Assembly (NCBI RefSeq): GCF_004331465.1
Contig: NZ_SJKB01000012.1
Coordinates: forward strand, 62,001-126,000
From: Kribbella pittospori
Lineage (GTDB): Bacteria; Actinomycetota; Actinomycetes; Propionibacteriales; Kribbellaceae
Length of the DNA stretch: 64,000 nucleotides
Reading direction: 5' to 3'
In this document: piece after piece, positions 14,099 through 23,308 of the stretch
Position numbering within the stretch: the stretch's first letter is position 1
Layout of the letters: every line of letters begins with the position of its first letter
Notes under the pieces: model-generated
What the model was told of the DNA's origin: nothing
Seen by the model: the letters and a program-made list of their open reading frames with translations, nothing else
Database searches by the model: none
Position numbers and translations under genes: made by a program

Positions 14099-16093
14099 AT
14101 GGGGACGGTGCGTGACGACGATCGAGTACGCCGACTGGGCGGCTGGTTGCTGGCCGGGCTGACCCTCGTCCTCTTCGGGACGGTCCCGCTGTCGCTGTCC
14201 GGCGGTGTCATGTCTCGTCCGAACGTCGTCTCTCCTGGTCCTGATTGGTGGGCCGGTTTGATCGTCGCGTGTTTCGCACTCTCCGGCGCCGCGCTGATCC
14301 AGCTGCGGCCGGGGAACTGGATCGGCTGGATCCTGGTCGCCTCCGGGCTGCTCCAGGTGACCAACGTGGCGCTCGACGCCTACGCGACCCGCGCGCTCAC
14401 CGATCCCGACCACTCGCTGCCGCTGGGCCTTGCGGCGGCGTGGTTCGCGTCCTGGACGTGGATCCCGTCGCTGCTCCTGCCAGTCATCGTGCTCCCGCCG
14501 CTGTACCCCACCGGCCGGCCGGCCTCCATCTTCTGGTCGTGGCACCTGCGGGTGGCGCTCGTCGGTATCGGGCTCATCGTTCTGGCGGCTGCGACCGGCC
14601 AAGGTGGCGTCGATGACACCGTGCGCGGGACACGGCTGCCGTGGGATGCGCCAGCGTGGTGGGCGTGGATCGTCGGATTGTCGGCAGCCGGACTCCTGAT
14701 TTCGACGGCCGCCGTCACGATGGTCGGGACCTTGGTGCGGGCGATCCGGGCGAAGAGCCCGGAGCGGCAACAGTTGTTGTGGCTGCTGAGCGTCGTCGCG
14801 GCCATGATGGCCACGGTCTTCACCGACTACAGGGTGCTGTTCGCCGTCGCCTATGGGCTCGTCCCGGTCGCGGTGACGATCGGCGTGCTGCGCTACCGGC
14901 TGCTCGGCATCGAGGTCGCCCTTCGTCGGACCTTGCTCTACGTCCCGCTGACCCTCCTGGTCGCCCTGGTCATCGGCGGACTCACCACGGCTCTTGCCCG
15001 GCTGGTCCCCGAGGGACCGCTTCCGCTGCTCGCCGCGTCGGCCGTCGTGGCCGTTCTGGTGATCCCTGTGGCCGCCCGGCTGCGGCCGCTCGTCGATCGC
15101 CTGGTACTGGGCGACCGGGCCGATCCGCTCGCACTCGTGGATCGGGTTGGCGCCGGACTCGAAGTCGAGCATGACGATCCGGTCGCTTCCATGCTCGAGG
15201 CAGTCGCCTCAGCCGTCGGTACGTCGTACGCGGTGGTCCGAGACCTTCACGGTCGACTGGTCGCTGAGGTGGGGTCGTCGGAGGGCGCCGGACTGGACGT
15301 GCCGCTGCGGCACAGGGGAGCCCAGCTCGGCACGCTCACCGTTGGACCGCGGCGTGGAGCGACGCAGGTGACCGAGCAGGACGCGCGGTTGGTGACAGCC
15401 TTGGCGCCGCATCTGGCCGTCGTCTTCCGCTCAGCACGACTCGCCGAGGAACTCGCCGTGGAACGGACCCGCGTGACCGCGGCAACCCTCGCCGAACGCG
15501 ACCGGCTGCGCAGGGATCTTCACGACGGGCTCGGCCCTTCGCTCGCCGGTATCGCACTCGGTCTCCAGGCGGCCGGCACCGCACATCGGACCCGACCCGA
15601 TGCCGTGCCCGACCTGCTCGAGCGGACTCGCGCGGAGGCCGAGCTCGCGGTCGGTGAGATCCGCCGCGTGCTCGATGGGCTGCGACCCACCTCGCTCGAT
15701 CTGCACGGACTCGAGGGCGCAGTGCGCGACACCGCGTCGTCCCTCGGTATGGGACAGCCCGGCGGTCTCGCCTTCGACCTCCAGACGGACGCGTTGCCTC
15801 TCCTGTCGCCGCGGGTCGAGGAGGCGGCGTTTCGCATCGTCGCCGAGTCTCTGACGAACGTGGCGCGCCACTCGGCTGCCTCGCACTGCACGGTTCGGCT
15901 CAACAGGTCGAACGGCGACCTGCGGGTGCGGGTCTTCGACGACGGCTGCGGACTGGCCGCCGGAGTCGGCTCGGGGCATGGGCTCGACTCGATGCGACAA
16001 CGTGCGGCCGACATCGGGGGAGAGGTGTGCGTGGAACTGGCGAAGCCGCGCGGGACGCTCGTGACCGCAGTACTGCCGCTGGAGGCACCATGA
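14099..16093 (+). CDS. NarL-type sensor histidine kinase
   Basis: A 664-residue membrane histidine kinase. The N-terminal ~300 residues contain about ten hydrophobic segments. Then comes a GAF-like stretch (VASMLEAVASAVGTSYAVVR), a HisKA_3 dimerisation domain with LRRDLHDGLGPSLAGIALGL (phospho-acceptor His475), and a HATPase_c with FRIVAESLTNVARHS, VFDDGCGL and GHGLDSMRQRA. No strong ribosome-binding site precedes the ATG (CACTTTGGCC), so translation may be leaderless. Its stop overlaps the response-regulator start by 4 nt. The signal is unknown. Confidence 0.93.
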   Translation: MGTVRDDDRVRRLGGWLLAGLTLVLFGTVPLSLSGGVMSRPNVVSPGPDWWAGLIVACFALSGAALIQLRPGNWIGWILVASGLLQVTNVALDAYATRALTDPDHSLPLGLAAAWFASWTWIPSLLLPVIVLPPLYPTGRPASIFWSWHLRVALVGIGLIVLAAATGQGGVDDTVRGTRLPWDAPAWWAWIVGLSAAGLLISTAAVTMVGTLVRAIRAKSPERQQLLWLLSVVAAMMATVFTDYRVLFAVAYGLVPVAVTIGVLRYRLLGIEVALRRTLLYVPLTLLVALVIGGLTTALARLVPEGPLPLLAASAVVAVLVIPVAARLRPLVDRLVLGDRADPLALVDRVGAGLEVEHDDPVASMLEAVASAVGTSYAVVRDLHGRLVAEVGSSEGAGLDVPLRHRGAQLGTLTVGPRRGATQVTEQDARLVTALAPHLAVVFRSARLAEELAVERTRVTAATLAERDRLRRDLHDGLGPSLAGIALGLQAAGTAHRTRPDAVPDLLERTRAEAELAVGEIRRVLDGLRPTSLDLHGLEGAVRDTASSLGMGQPGGLAFDLQTDALPLLSPRVEEAAFRIVAESLTNVARHSAASHCTVRLNRSNGDLRVRVFDDGCGLAAGVGSGHGLDSMRQRAADIGGEVCVELAKPRGTLVTAVLPLEAP

Positions 16094-16737
16094 CGATCCG
16101 CGTGGTTCTGGCCGACGACCACCCGATGTACCGCTATGGGCTGACCGCGGTGCTCGAGCAGGCCGACGGGATCGACGTCGTGGCCAGCGTTAGAGACGGT
16201 GCCGCGTTGGTCGATACGGTCCGGGACCTGTCGCCCGACGTGGTACTCACGGATCTGTCGATGCCCGGTCTCGACGGAGTTGCCGCGATCACGCAGCTAC
16301 TGGGTTTGCAGCCCGAGCTACCGATCCTTGTACTCACGATGCACGAGGACGACGCGCACGTCTTCGCGGCCTTGCGTGCGGGCGCCCGAGGCTACCTGGT
16401 CAAAGGCGCAGACGGTGCCGAGATCGTCCGCGCGGTGTACTCCGTCGCCGCCGGCGAGGCGGTGTACGGCGGGGCCGTGGCCCGGCGGATCGTTGCCTTC
16501 TACTCCGGCCGCGAGGTCGAGTCGCCGGTCGCGCGCGCCTTCCCGGACCTGACGCCCCGCGAACGGGAGGTGCTGGAGCTGTTGGCGACCGGCTGCCGCA
16601 ACCACGAGATCGCCCGACGCCTGGGCATGTCCGACAAGACCGTCCGCAACCACGTCTCCCAGGTCCTCACCAAACTCCAGGTCCCCGACCGCACCGCCGC
16701 CGCCCTGAAAGCCCACGAATCGGGCATTGGCGGCTAG
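16090..16737 (+). CDS. NarL/FixJ family response regulator
   Basis: A 215-residue response regulator. The receiver domain has acidic DDHP near residue 10, phospho-acceptor Asp55 (VVLTDLSMPG), and GYLVKGADG containing the conserved Lys. The C-terminal LuxR HTH reads LTPREREVLELLATGCRNHE, then IARRLGMSDKTVRNHVSQVL. The ATG overlaps the kinase stop (ATGA), so it is the cognate partner. The divergent membrane/secreted pair upstream of the kinase is a candidate target. Confidence 0.95.
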   Translation: MTIRVVLADDHPMYRYGLTAVLEQADGIDVVASVRDGAALVDTVRDLSPDVVLTDLSMPGLDGVAAITQLLGLQPELPILVLTMHEDDAHVFAALRAGARGYLVKGADGAEIVRAVYSVAAGEAVYGGAVARRIVAFYSGREVESPVARAFPDLTPREREVLELLATGCRNHEIARRLGMSDKTVRNHVSQVLTKLQVPDRTAAALKAHESGIGG

Positions 16738-16778
16738 TTCAGCTCGAGCAGTTGCGTGCGATGATGCCAAGGGAGTGG

Positions 16779-16803
16779 TGGGCAAGCCGCACTGGCTTGC
16801 CCA
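16779..16803. terminator. Hairpin terminator after the two-component operon
   Basis: TGGGCAAGCC (16779-16788) pairs perfectly with GGCTTGCCCA (16794-16803) around a 5-nt loop, about 40 bp after the response-regulator stop. There is no clear U tract, as often in actinomycetes. Confidence 0.6.
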
Positions 16804-17011
16804 AGGGGCTCACGTGTGGTCAGTCGTTCACCGTCTCCGCGTTGAAAGGTAGCCCGCCGATCGATTAATGGTTGGCCAGCGAGAACGATCCCCCGACATC
16901 AACCGCAGCTCCCGGTGCACCCATGTCCGGGGTCGACGCGACCAGGTCCGCCGAGGCGCTGGCGGGATAATCGTTCGTCTGGCGGGGCCGCCGGGGCTGA
17001 GGATGAGTGCG

Positions 17012-17530
17012 ATGACTACTACTTCCTCCCGATCGGTTCGCTTCGTCGAGATGACCAGTACCGCGCTGAGCGCGTTGCTGGCCGACGACCGCCCCGCGGC
17101 ACAGACCGAGCTCGGCTTCCTACTCGGCGACGAGTTCCTCACCAACAGGGCCAAGTGGCTCTGGCAGTACCGCCTCGATCAGCTGACACGGGATCCCAGC
17201 ACTTTCGGGTGGCTCGTCAAGCTGGTCGTAGCGGACGGGATCGTGGTCGGCTATGCCGGTTTCCACGGTCCACCGGACGAGGCCGGCATGGTGGAGATCG
17301 GCTACACAGTCGACCCGTCGTACCGGCGACAGGGTTTCGCCAAGGCGATCGTGACCGCGCTCCTGGAACGTGCGGCGTCCGAACCCGCGGTACGGACCGT
17401 GCGGGCCACGATCAGCCCGACCAACCAAGCATCGCTGGCCACCATCGCCGGCTTCGGCTTTGTCGAGAACGGCGAACAGTGGGACGAGCAGGACGGCCTG
17501 GAGCTCATCTTCGAACGCCCCAGCGGCTGA
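17012..17530 (+). CDS. GNAT family N-acetyltransferase (RimJ-like)
   Basis: A 172-residue acetyltransferase. The acetyl-CoA signature is EIGYTVDPSYRRQGFAKAIV, followed by RTVRATISPTNQASLATIAG (Asn/Ser-rich motif B), as in RimJ-type enzymes. The ATG at 17012 is preferred because GAGG is 9 nt upstream; the ATG at 17003 overlaps that site. It is a monocistronic gene; a weak hairpin (GTCTGG / CCAGAC, 17594-17611) follows. The substrate is unknown. Confidence 0.88.
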   Translation: MTTTSSRSVRFVEMTSTALSALLADDRPAAQTELGFLLGDEFLTNRAKWLWQYRLDQLTRDPSTFGWLVKLVVADGIVVGYAGFHGPPDEAGMVEIGYTVDPSYRRQGFAKAIVTALLERAASEPAVRTVRATISPTNQASLATIAGFGFVENGEQWDEQDGLELIFERPSG

Positions 17531-17648
17531 CACGACCTTGGCCAGCAGGCCTGACCGAGGCCCTCTCGTCGCGGCTTTGAGCTGGGGGTCATTGTCTGGC
17601 CATGCCCAGACCATCGTGTTTAGGCGAGTGCTCGGAAGCGCTCGCTGG

Positions 17649-17801
17649 CTAGGAGAGGTCGGGGACGTTCGGGTTCTCGAAGGTGAGGATGTAGCGACCG
17701 CAGCCGCAGTAGAGTTTGCCGTTCACGATCGTGCGCGGGAACCCGCACTTCCGGCGCCAGTCACGAGGCGTGTCATCTCCGGGTCGTCGTGAATCTCCCA
17801 T
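17649..17801 (-). CDS. Possible 50-residue Cys-containing protein
   Basis: A short frame on the minus strand encoding MGDSRRPGDDTPRDW followed by a more protein-like segment with three cysteines (RKCGFPRTIV, LYCGCGRYIL). AGGGA lies just before the ATG. It could be a small zinc-binding protein, or the 3' end of a larger gene that has lost its frame: the neighbouring minus frame (17773-18009) has VYRPRPYHPVQLGPKGR, which also reads like protein. It lies in the decayed region. Confidence 0.3.
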   Translation of the reverse strand: MGDSRRPGDDTPRDWRRKCGFPRTIVNGKLYCGCGRYILTFENPNVPDLS

Positions 17802-18087
17802 ACCGTCCCTGGACTGTCGGCCGCCCCTTCGGCCCGAGCTGCACCGGGTGATACGGCCTCGGTCGATACACGGCCAGCTCGACGGCGCGCAGCTTTCGAC
17901 CGGAGGCCGGCTGCTCGCGAGGATCACCTTCACTTCCTGCACCACTCCGCCTTGCTTGCAGTCCTCCCGGTGCTCCAGAGAATCTCTTGTTGGCGGCGCT
18001 GTCCGCCAATTAGCAGACAGCTGGCGGCCCCGCTCGAGCGATCGACACGCTCCGGCTGGCACGTGATGATGTTGGGGGGCGAGGTCG

Positions 18088-19193
18088 ATGGCGCGTGTTT
18101 GTGATCGTTTCCGGCAGCGCGGCTTGTGGGCTGCTGTAGCGGTGCTGGCTGTTGTGGTGCTTGCGGTCCTTGGCGTGGTTGTGTGGTCGACGCGGCCGGA
18201 GCCAGTCGGCTCGCCGGCGCCGTCTGGGCCGTCTGGGTCGGGTGTGACGGCCGCGGATGGGTCCCGCATCGTCGCGGTGCACAGGGTGTCGCAGCGGATG
18301 GTGGATCTGACGATCGACTCCGTGGCGGTCGGTCGGGAGGTCGCGGTGCGACTGTTGCTGCCGGCACGGTACGACGCTGATCCGGGGAACCGTTGGCCGT
18401 GCTGTACCTGCTGCACGGGTGCTGCGACGGTTATGCCAGCTGGACCCGATCCACCGATGTCGAGGCGCTGTCCGCGGGCAGCGACATCCTGGTGGTGATG
18501 CCGGACGGTGGTCGAGTCGGCTTCTACTCCAACTGGGTGCACGGTCCGCGATGGGAAACCTTCCATCTGATCGAGCTGCGCCAGTTGCTCGAGCAGGCAT
18601 TTCGGGCCGGGACTCGGCGGGCAGTGGCAGGTGTGTCGATGGGTGGCCTCGGCGCGATCGACTACGCGACATATCAGCCGCGCCTGTTCTGCGCGGCAGC
18701 TTCGTACAGTGGTCTGCTCAACACCTTGGGCGATGGCGGCCAAAACGCGCGGGACCTGCTTGGCCTGATCGCGAGTGAAGGTGAGAACCCGACAGCGCTG
18801 TGGGGTGACCCGCGGGCCGATGCGGCCCGGTGGGCCGCGCACAACCCGTACGACGTCGCCGAAGGGCTGCGCGGTACTGCGCTGTTCGTTGCTGGCGGCA
18901 ATGGTCAGCCAGGCGCATTCGACCCGGCCAGCGCGGGGCCTGACGGGGTCGAGCAGTTCGTACATCGCCAGACGGCCGATTTCGTGCGGCGGATCATCGA
19001 CCTGCGCATTCCCGCCACGATCGACTTGTACGGGCTCGGCACTCACACCTGGCCGTACTGGCAGCGGGAGCTGCACCGCAGCTGGCCCCTCTTGACCACC
19101 GCCCTCGGCATCCGTGCGTCCGGGGCTGGCACGGCCACGCCCGTCGATCCGGCGACCAGGCGAGCCGGTGCCCCTGGATGCGGTACCAGCTGA
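18088..19193 (+). pseudogene. Frameshifted alpha/beta-hydrolase esterase (Ag85/esterase-D-like)
   Basis: Two adjoining frames make one membrane-anchored esterase. The first (from ATG 18088) gives a membrane anchor, a Pro/Ser linker and VAVGREVAVRLLLPARYDAD. Near 18398 the frame is lost: the sequence reads TGGCCGTGCTG where one more G would continue NRWP-VLYLLHG. The second frame continues LYLLHGCCDGYASWT, the nucleophile elbow VAGVSMGGLGAIDYA and GTHTWPYWQREL with the catalytic His. A single-base deletion would inactivate the gene; a sequencing error is the alternative. Confidence 0.8.
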
Positions 19194-19262
19194 CCGATCG
19201 ATCCTGCGAATCGAACGCGCGCTGCACCAGCGACTCGGTCGAGGACGCCGACCGATCTGGCC

Positions 19263-19357
19263 GGACCGGTCGAGGTAGCGCTGACGCGCTCGGTGGACGA
19301 TCCTGGGACCGCGCGCTGCCTGGCGGTTCGCGCTACGAGGTGAAGTGGGATGGCTAC
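19263..19357 (+). pseudogene. Fragment of an ATP-dependent DNA ligase (N-terminal end)
   Basis: One frame gives GPVEVALTRSVDDPG and the next gives ALPGGSRYEVKWDGY. Together these resemble the start of actinobacterial LigC/LigD-type ATP ligases, with the adenylation motif I (EVKWDG) containing the active Lys. Stops follow at once (YLH then stop), and nothing downstream continues the domain. This is a frame-broken remnant of roughly 32 codons. Confidence 0.5.
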
Positions 19358-19360
19358 CTT

Positions 19361-19877
19361 CACTGAACCTGTCGAATGCCGGTCCCTCTCAGGCGCCAGT
19401 TGCCTACTCGGCGGCCGCACCCATCCATGTTCGGCTCGCACTGACTGCGGCAGCGTTGCCGCGTTCATCAGGCGGTTGCGCGTACTGCGGGCGCCCCGGC
19501 CGGTAGACCTGGAGCGCTCTGCCCTTCGGGACGCGCGCGATTCGACCAGGTCAAGCGCCTCCCCGGGCCGCCGTGGGGGAACGGCCGCGTGCCCTGGAGG
19601 ACGACCACCGGGAGGACGAGGAGATTCTCGTCGACGAGGTCGTCCGGCTCGAGTGGTGTACATGACGCGCGCCAGGGGATTTGCTGGTCTTGGGACCACC
19701 GGCAGATGTCCGCCCGGGTCGGTGATCCCGCATCGGGGCAAAGATGCCGCTGGCTGGCATCAATCCAGGCAGAGTCGCCCGGTCCGCGCTCTGCTCGAGA
19801 GGGGGTACCCGTGCTGCCGGGGCATTCGGTGTCACCGAACGTCGTCCCGTGGCCGGGGCACAGAATGGAGGGGACCA
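19361..19877. other. 517-bp region without a recognisable gene
   Basis: Several overlapping frames are open on both strands, but none has typical codon use or a known motif. One short plus-strand stretch (LEDDHREDEEILVDEVVRLE, around 19600-19660) looks protein-like yet ends quickly. Together with the flanking fragments, this looks like decayed coding DNA. Confidence 0.4.
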
Positions 19878-20423
19878 ATGCGTAGGTTCACACTGGTGGT
19901 CGGCATCGTTGTCGCAATCGCGTTGGGCGGAATGCCGTCAGCGGTCGCCGCCGATCCTGAGGTCAGCCGCTTCAGCTTCACCGAGTCGTTCACCGACGGC
20001 GACTTCTGCGGCACCGGCGAGGCGGTGGAGGTCTCCGTCACCGTCAAGGGAACGGAGTTCCTGGCACCCAACCAACCGGTCGACTATCGCAACGTCACGG
20101 TGGTGAAAGTCGTCTACACGAACCCGCAGAACGGCGCCACCGTCGTACGACACGCAGCCGGACCGCTGTCCCAAACGATCGTCTCGGGTGACCCGGCGGG
20201 TGTGCACACGGTCGAGCTCATCCTCGGCGGGCTGTCCGGGCTGCTCCGTACCGCCGACGGCGCCGTCGTGCTGGGCGCCGGCTACATCGTCTTCCGCGAG
20301 ACCTTCAACGGCGACGAGTTCATCAGCAGGGAGATCCTCGTCAACAGGGGACCGCACCCCAACCTCGAAAGCGACTTGGCGCTGTTCTGCGAGGTCACGA
20401 CAGAAGCCTTAGGCCTGGCCTAA
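19878..20423 (+). CDS. Secreted hypothetical protein
   Basis: A 181-residue protein with a signal peptide (MRRFTLVVGIVVAIALGGMP then SAVAADPE). The mature part is beta-rich (FTESFTDGDFCGTGEAVEVS, VVKVVYTNPQNGATVVRHAA) with Cys in DFCGTG and LFCEVT, which may pair. GGAGGGG precedes the ATG, so this start is firm even though the frame extends to 19350. Codon use is normal, unlike the region upstream. The function is unknown. Confidence 0.75.
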   Translation: MRRFTLVVGIVVAIALGGMPSAVAADPEVSRFSFTESFTDGDFCGTGEAVEVSVTVKGTEFLAPNQPVDYRNVTVVKVVYTNPQNGATVVRHAAGPLSQTIVSGDPAGVHTVELILGGLSGLLRTADGAVVLGAGYIVFRETFNGDEFISREILVNRGPHPNLESDLALFCEVTTEALGLA

Positions 20424-20605
20424 CGGCCCGCCTGCGCACCCACAAGCTCCGCCCAGCGACGCAGCGGGCTGCAGCGCTGGTGCGGCCCGCTCGGATGTCA
20501 CCGCAGGCGGGGCAATGCCACCTGTCGTCAACCACTCGGTCAACCGGGCTGTGGCCGGCGGCGCCCGGTGCGGCGACAGCAACCCGATCGAAGGCCGGCC
20601 GGTCG

Positions 20606-21096
20606 TTACGGGGTGACGATCGCGAAGGCGTGGTCAGGTTGGTCGAGGACACCGAGTAGGCGTTTGAGGGCGCGGGGTCGCCGCTGTGGTCGATGCCGTC
20701 GAGTCCGCCGCCTGCGAGCATGCCGAGTAGCTGTGCCTTGGTGAGGGTGGCCGTGAGGTCCACTTTCGCGGTGGTCTTCGGGTCGCGTGTCTGGATGAAC
20801 GCGCCGTTGGACAAGGTGGTGCGGATCGTCTTGCCCAGGTCGGTGAACTGCCAGTCGATGGTGAGGGACTCACCGGCGGCACGTGGACCGTCGACGCGAA
20901 TGGCGATGGTGTCGAACAGCTGCTCGACGGCAAGTGAGGCGGCCATGCCAGCGCCTGGGTCCATGGCCGGTGGAGTGATGCCTTCGCGCAGTTCGAGCGC
21001 TCCGGCGAGGCAGAAGTTGCGCCAGGTCGGGTTCTCGGATCCGAAGCCGAGGTGCTGGTAGACGTCTGCGAGGGCGTGCTTGGCGCTGCTGACCAT
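20606..21096 (-). pseudogene. Truncated, frameshifted alkyl sulfatase C-terminus
   Basis: On the minus strand, VYQHLGFGSENPTWRNFCLA and GALELREG match the dimerisation region of alkyl/aryl sulfatases (BDS1/SdsA1 type). DTIAIRVDGPRAAGESLTID onward matches their SCP2-like C-terminal domain. After GIDHSGDPA (near 20690) the true ending LKRLLGVLDQPDHAFAIVTP lies in a different frame. About 165 residues remain of a protein normally above 600; the whole metallo-beta-lactamase catalytic domain is missing. The remnant begins where the membrane-protein gene stops. Confidence 0.75.
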
Positions 21097-21839
21097 CAGG
21101 TGCGGCGGCTCGGGTGGCCGCCCAGGGCGTCTCGGATTCGGTTCCAGCGTTTGTCGTAGGTGGGGCCGAAGCGTTTGCGGGCTCGTCCCTCCTTGCGCTC
21201 GCCGTACCGGCGTACTGCCCAGGTCGAGCCGGGTTTGGCCAAGCGGAGCGCCCCGGCAAAAGCCACAAAGGGTACGACGATGCCGATCAGGCCGGTGGCC
21301 AGTTTGCCTTTGAGGAAGCAGAGGATCGCCATCACGAGGTGGACGCCGACGGTCGCGAAGTAGGTCCAGCGCGCGAGCTCGCCGCCGGCACGTTCGGGCT
21401 CGGCTCCGATCGGGCTGGTCTGCATCAGGAGAACGACACCCAGCGCCCCGCCCAGCAGGATTGCGTCGATGGACTTGCGTCCCTCCGGTCCCCAGTACAC
21501 GTCGTCGAGATGAAGCCACAGCGCGAACTCGTCGAGCGTCAACGCCGCCCCCGCCCCGAACATCACCGCGAGCACCTCGGCCCAGGGAGACGCCGGGGCG
21601 TAGCGGAACTGCAGGAGCCCGGAGAGCAGCACCAGCAGGATTCCCCAGACCTGGTGGTGGATGTGGATACCACCGATGTGTACGTCGGACAGGCCACCGT
21701 CATCAGGCTGCGCCGAAGCCTGCTTGGCGCGGATGCGTCGGGTGATGGCCCGGGCGACGGTGAACGTGAGGAGGAAGGCGAACAGCGCCCAGGCGGCCTG
21801 CGCCCGGCCAGTGTCGACAAGTTCCCGATACCAGTGCAC
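21096..21839 (-). CDS. Conserved integral membrane protein
   Basis: A 247-residue protein with six or seven membrane helices. The most distinctive part is DVHIGGIHIHHQVWGILLVL, three His in a membrane-proximal position, followed by FGAGAALTLDEFALWLHLDD. The charged C-terminal tail (KRFGPTYDKRWNRIRDA) is cytoplasmic. It starts 12 bp after the antiporter stop and is probably the third gene of the lysX operon. The His/Glu-rich helices suggest metal or proton handling, but the function is unknown. Confidence 0.75.
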   Translation of the reverse strand: MHWYRELVDTGRAQAAWALFAFLLTFTVARAITRRIRAKQASAQPDDGGLSDVHIGGIHIHHQVWGILLVLLSGLLQFRYAPASPWAEVLAVMFGAGAALTLDEFALWLHLDDVYWGPEGRKSIDAILLGGALGVVLLMQTSPIGAEPERAGGELARWTYFATVGVHLVMAILCFLKGKLATGLIGIVVPFVAFAGALRLAKPGSTWAVRRYGERKEGRARKRFGPTYDKRWNRIRDALGGHPSRRT

Positions 21840-21851
21840 CTACATCACCCG

Positions 21852-23294
21852 TCATACATCGCTGGAGCCAGTCGCGAGCAGTACGACGCCGACCACCGCC
21901 GCGACGATCAGCACCACGCACGCCACGGCCTCGGCCCGGTTGAACGCCCGCAGGCCTTCTTCGCGGCGGGCCAGGAGGTACAACAACGTCCCTGGCGCGT
22001 ACACGATGGATGCCAGGAGCAAGTACTTCGGGCCCGCGGCGTACAGCATGAAGATCGAGTAGAGGACCGCGACGGCTGCGATCACCCGTTGCTTGCGCCG
22101 CTCCGGCTCGTCGGCCGCTGTGTAGGTCTCCCTGGTGATGGTCAGCTTGAGCGCGTACGCCGCCGCCAGCAGGTACGGCACCAACGACAACGCGGTGTCG
22201 AGCTTCAGCATGAAGTCCAGCGCATCGTTGACGAACAAGACCAGGATGAGCACCAACTGAACGGCGAGGGTCGTCGTGAGCAGCGCGGTGATCGGGGTCG
22301 CGTGCACGTTGTCACGGGTCAGGAACTTCGGCATCACCCCGCCGCGCGCCGGCATGTACAGAACCTCCGCGTTGATCAACGTCCACGCCAGGTACGCGCC
22401 CTGGACGGAGATGATTACGCCGATGCTGATGAAGTCCGATCCCCACGATCCGGCGACGGACTCGAGCACGCCGCCCATCGACGGCTGCTTGGCCTTGGCC
22501 AGATCGGCTTGCGGGAGTACGCCGTACGAGACCAGCGTGACCGACGCGAAAACGGCCAGCACACTGACGAAACCGAGGATCGTGGCCCGCCCGACATCCT
22601 GGCGACGGCGGGCGAACCGTGAGTACACGCTCGCCCCCTCGATCCCGAGGAAGACGAACGTGGTGACCAGCATCGTCTGTTTGACCTGGTCGAACACCGC
22701 GCCGACCGACCGCTCGTCACCGCCCCAGAAGTTGTCCGCGAACGTCCCGGCTTCGAAGGCGACGGCAACGATCACGATGAACGTGAGGATCGGCAGAAGC
22801 TTCGCGATCGTGACGATCCGGTTGACGACGGTCGCCTGCCGTACGCCGCGCGCGATCAGGAAATGGAACAACCAGACGAGCGCCGACGCCAGCACGACGG
22901 CGAGGAAGGTGTTTCCTTGCCCGAGGCCCGGGAAGAAGGTGCCGAGCGTGGTCATCGTGAAGACCATGAAGAAGACGTTGCCCGCCACATTGCTGGCCCA
23001 GTAGCCGAAGGCCGCGTTGAACCCGGCATACGCACCGAACCCGGTCTTCGCGTAGACGTACACGCCGCTGTCCAGGTCGGGCCGGCGTACGGCGAGCGAC
23101 TGGAAGACGAGGCCCAGCATGAGCATGCCCGTACCGGCGATGATCCACGCGATCACGGCGCCCAGTACGCCGGTCGCCTCGCCGAATTCGCCGGGGAGCG
23201 TGAAGACCCCACCACCGACCATCGAGCCGACGACCATGCCGGTCAGGGTGAGGACCGAGACCTTCTGGACTGCGCTTGTGTGGCGGGTGGTCAC
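21852..23294 (-). CDS. Basic amino-acid/polyamine antiporter (ArcD-like, APC superfamily)
   Basis: A 480-residue transporter with about twelve membrane helices. The N-terminal motif (LTGMVVGSMVGGGVFTLPGE) and SGVYVYAKTGFGAYAGFNAA are typical of the arginine:ornithine antiporter group (2.A.3.2). FLGIEGASVYSRFARRRQDV is the conserved helix-6/loop region. It starts 14 nt after the lysX stop, so it very likely belongs to that operon and may supply lysine or another cationic amino acid to LysX. Confidence 0.9.
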   Translation of the reverse strand: MTTRHTSAVQKVSVLTLTGMVVGSMVGGGVFTLPGEFGEATGVLGAVIAWIIAGTGMLMLGLVFQSLAVRRPDLDSGVYVYAKTGFGAYAGFNAAFGYWASNVAGNVFFMVFTMTTLGTFFPGLGQGNTFLAVVLASALVWLFHFLIARGVRQATVVNRIVTIAKLLPILTFIVIVAVAFEAGTFADNFWGGDERSVGAVFDQVKQTMLVTTFVFLGIEGASVYSRFARRRQDVGRATILGFVSVLAVFASVTLVSYGVLPQADLAKAKQPSMGGVLESVAGSWGSDFISIGVIISVQGAYLAWTLINAEVLYMPARGGVMPKFLTRDNVHATPITALLTTTLAVQLVLILVLFVNDALDFMLKLDTALSLVPYLLAAAYALKLTITRETYTAADEPERRKQRVIAAVAVLYSIFMLYAAGPKYLLLASIVYAPGTLLYLLARREEGLRAFNRAEAVACVVLIVAAVVGVVLLATGSSDV

Positions 23295-23308
23295 AACGGC
23301 CTCACGCC

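Noticed and set aside
13940..15172. Minus-strand open frame opposite the histidine kinase, continuous with the real membrane gene
   Set aside because: Only the part below 13939 has a start with a ribosome-binding site and membrane helices; the rest is antisense to conserved kinase sequence.
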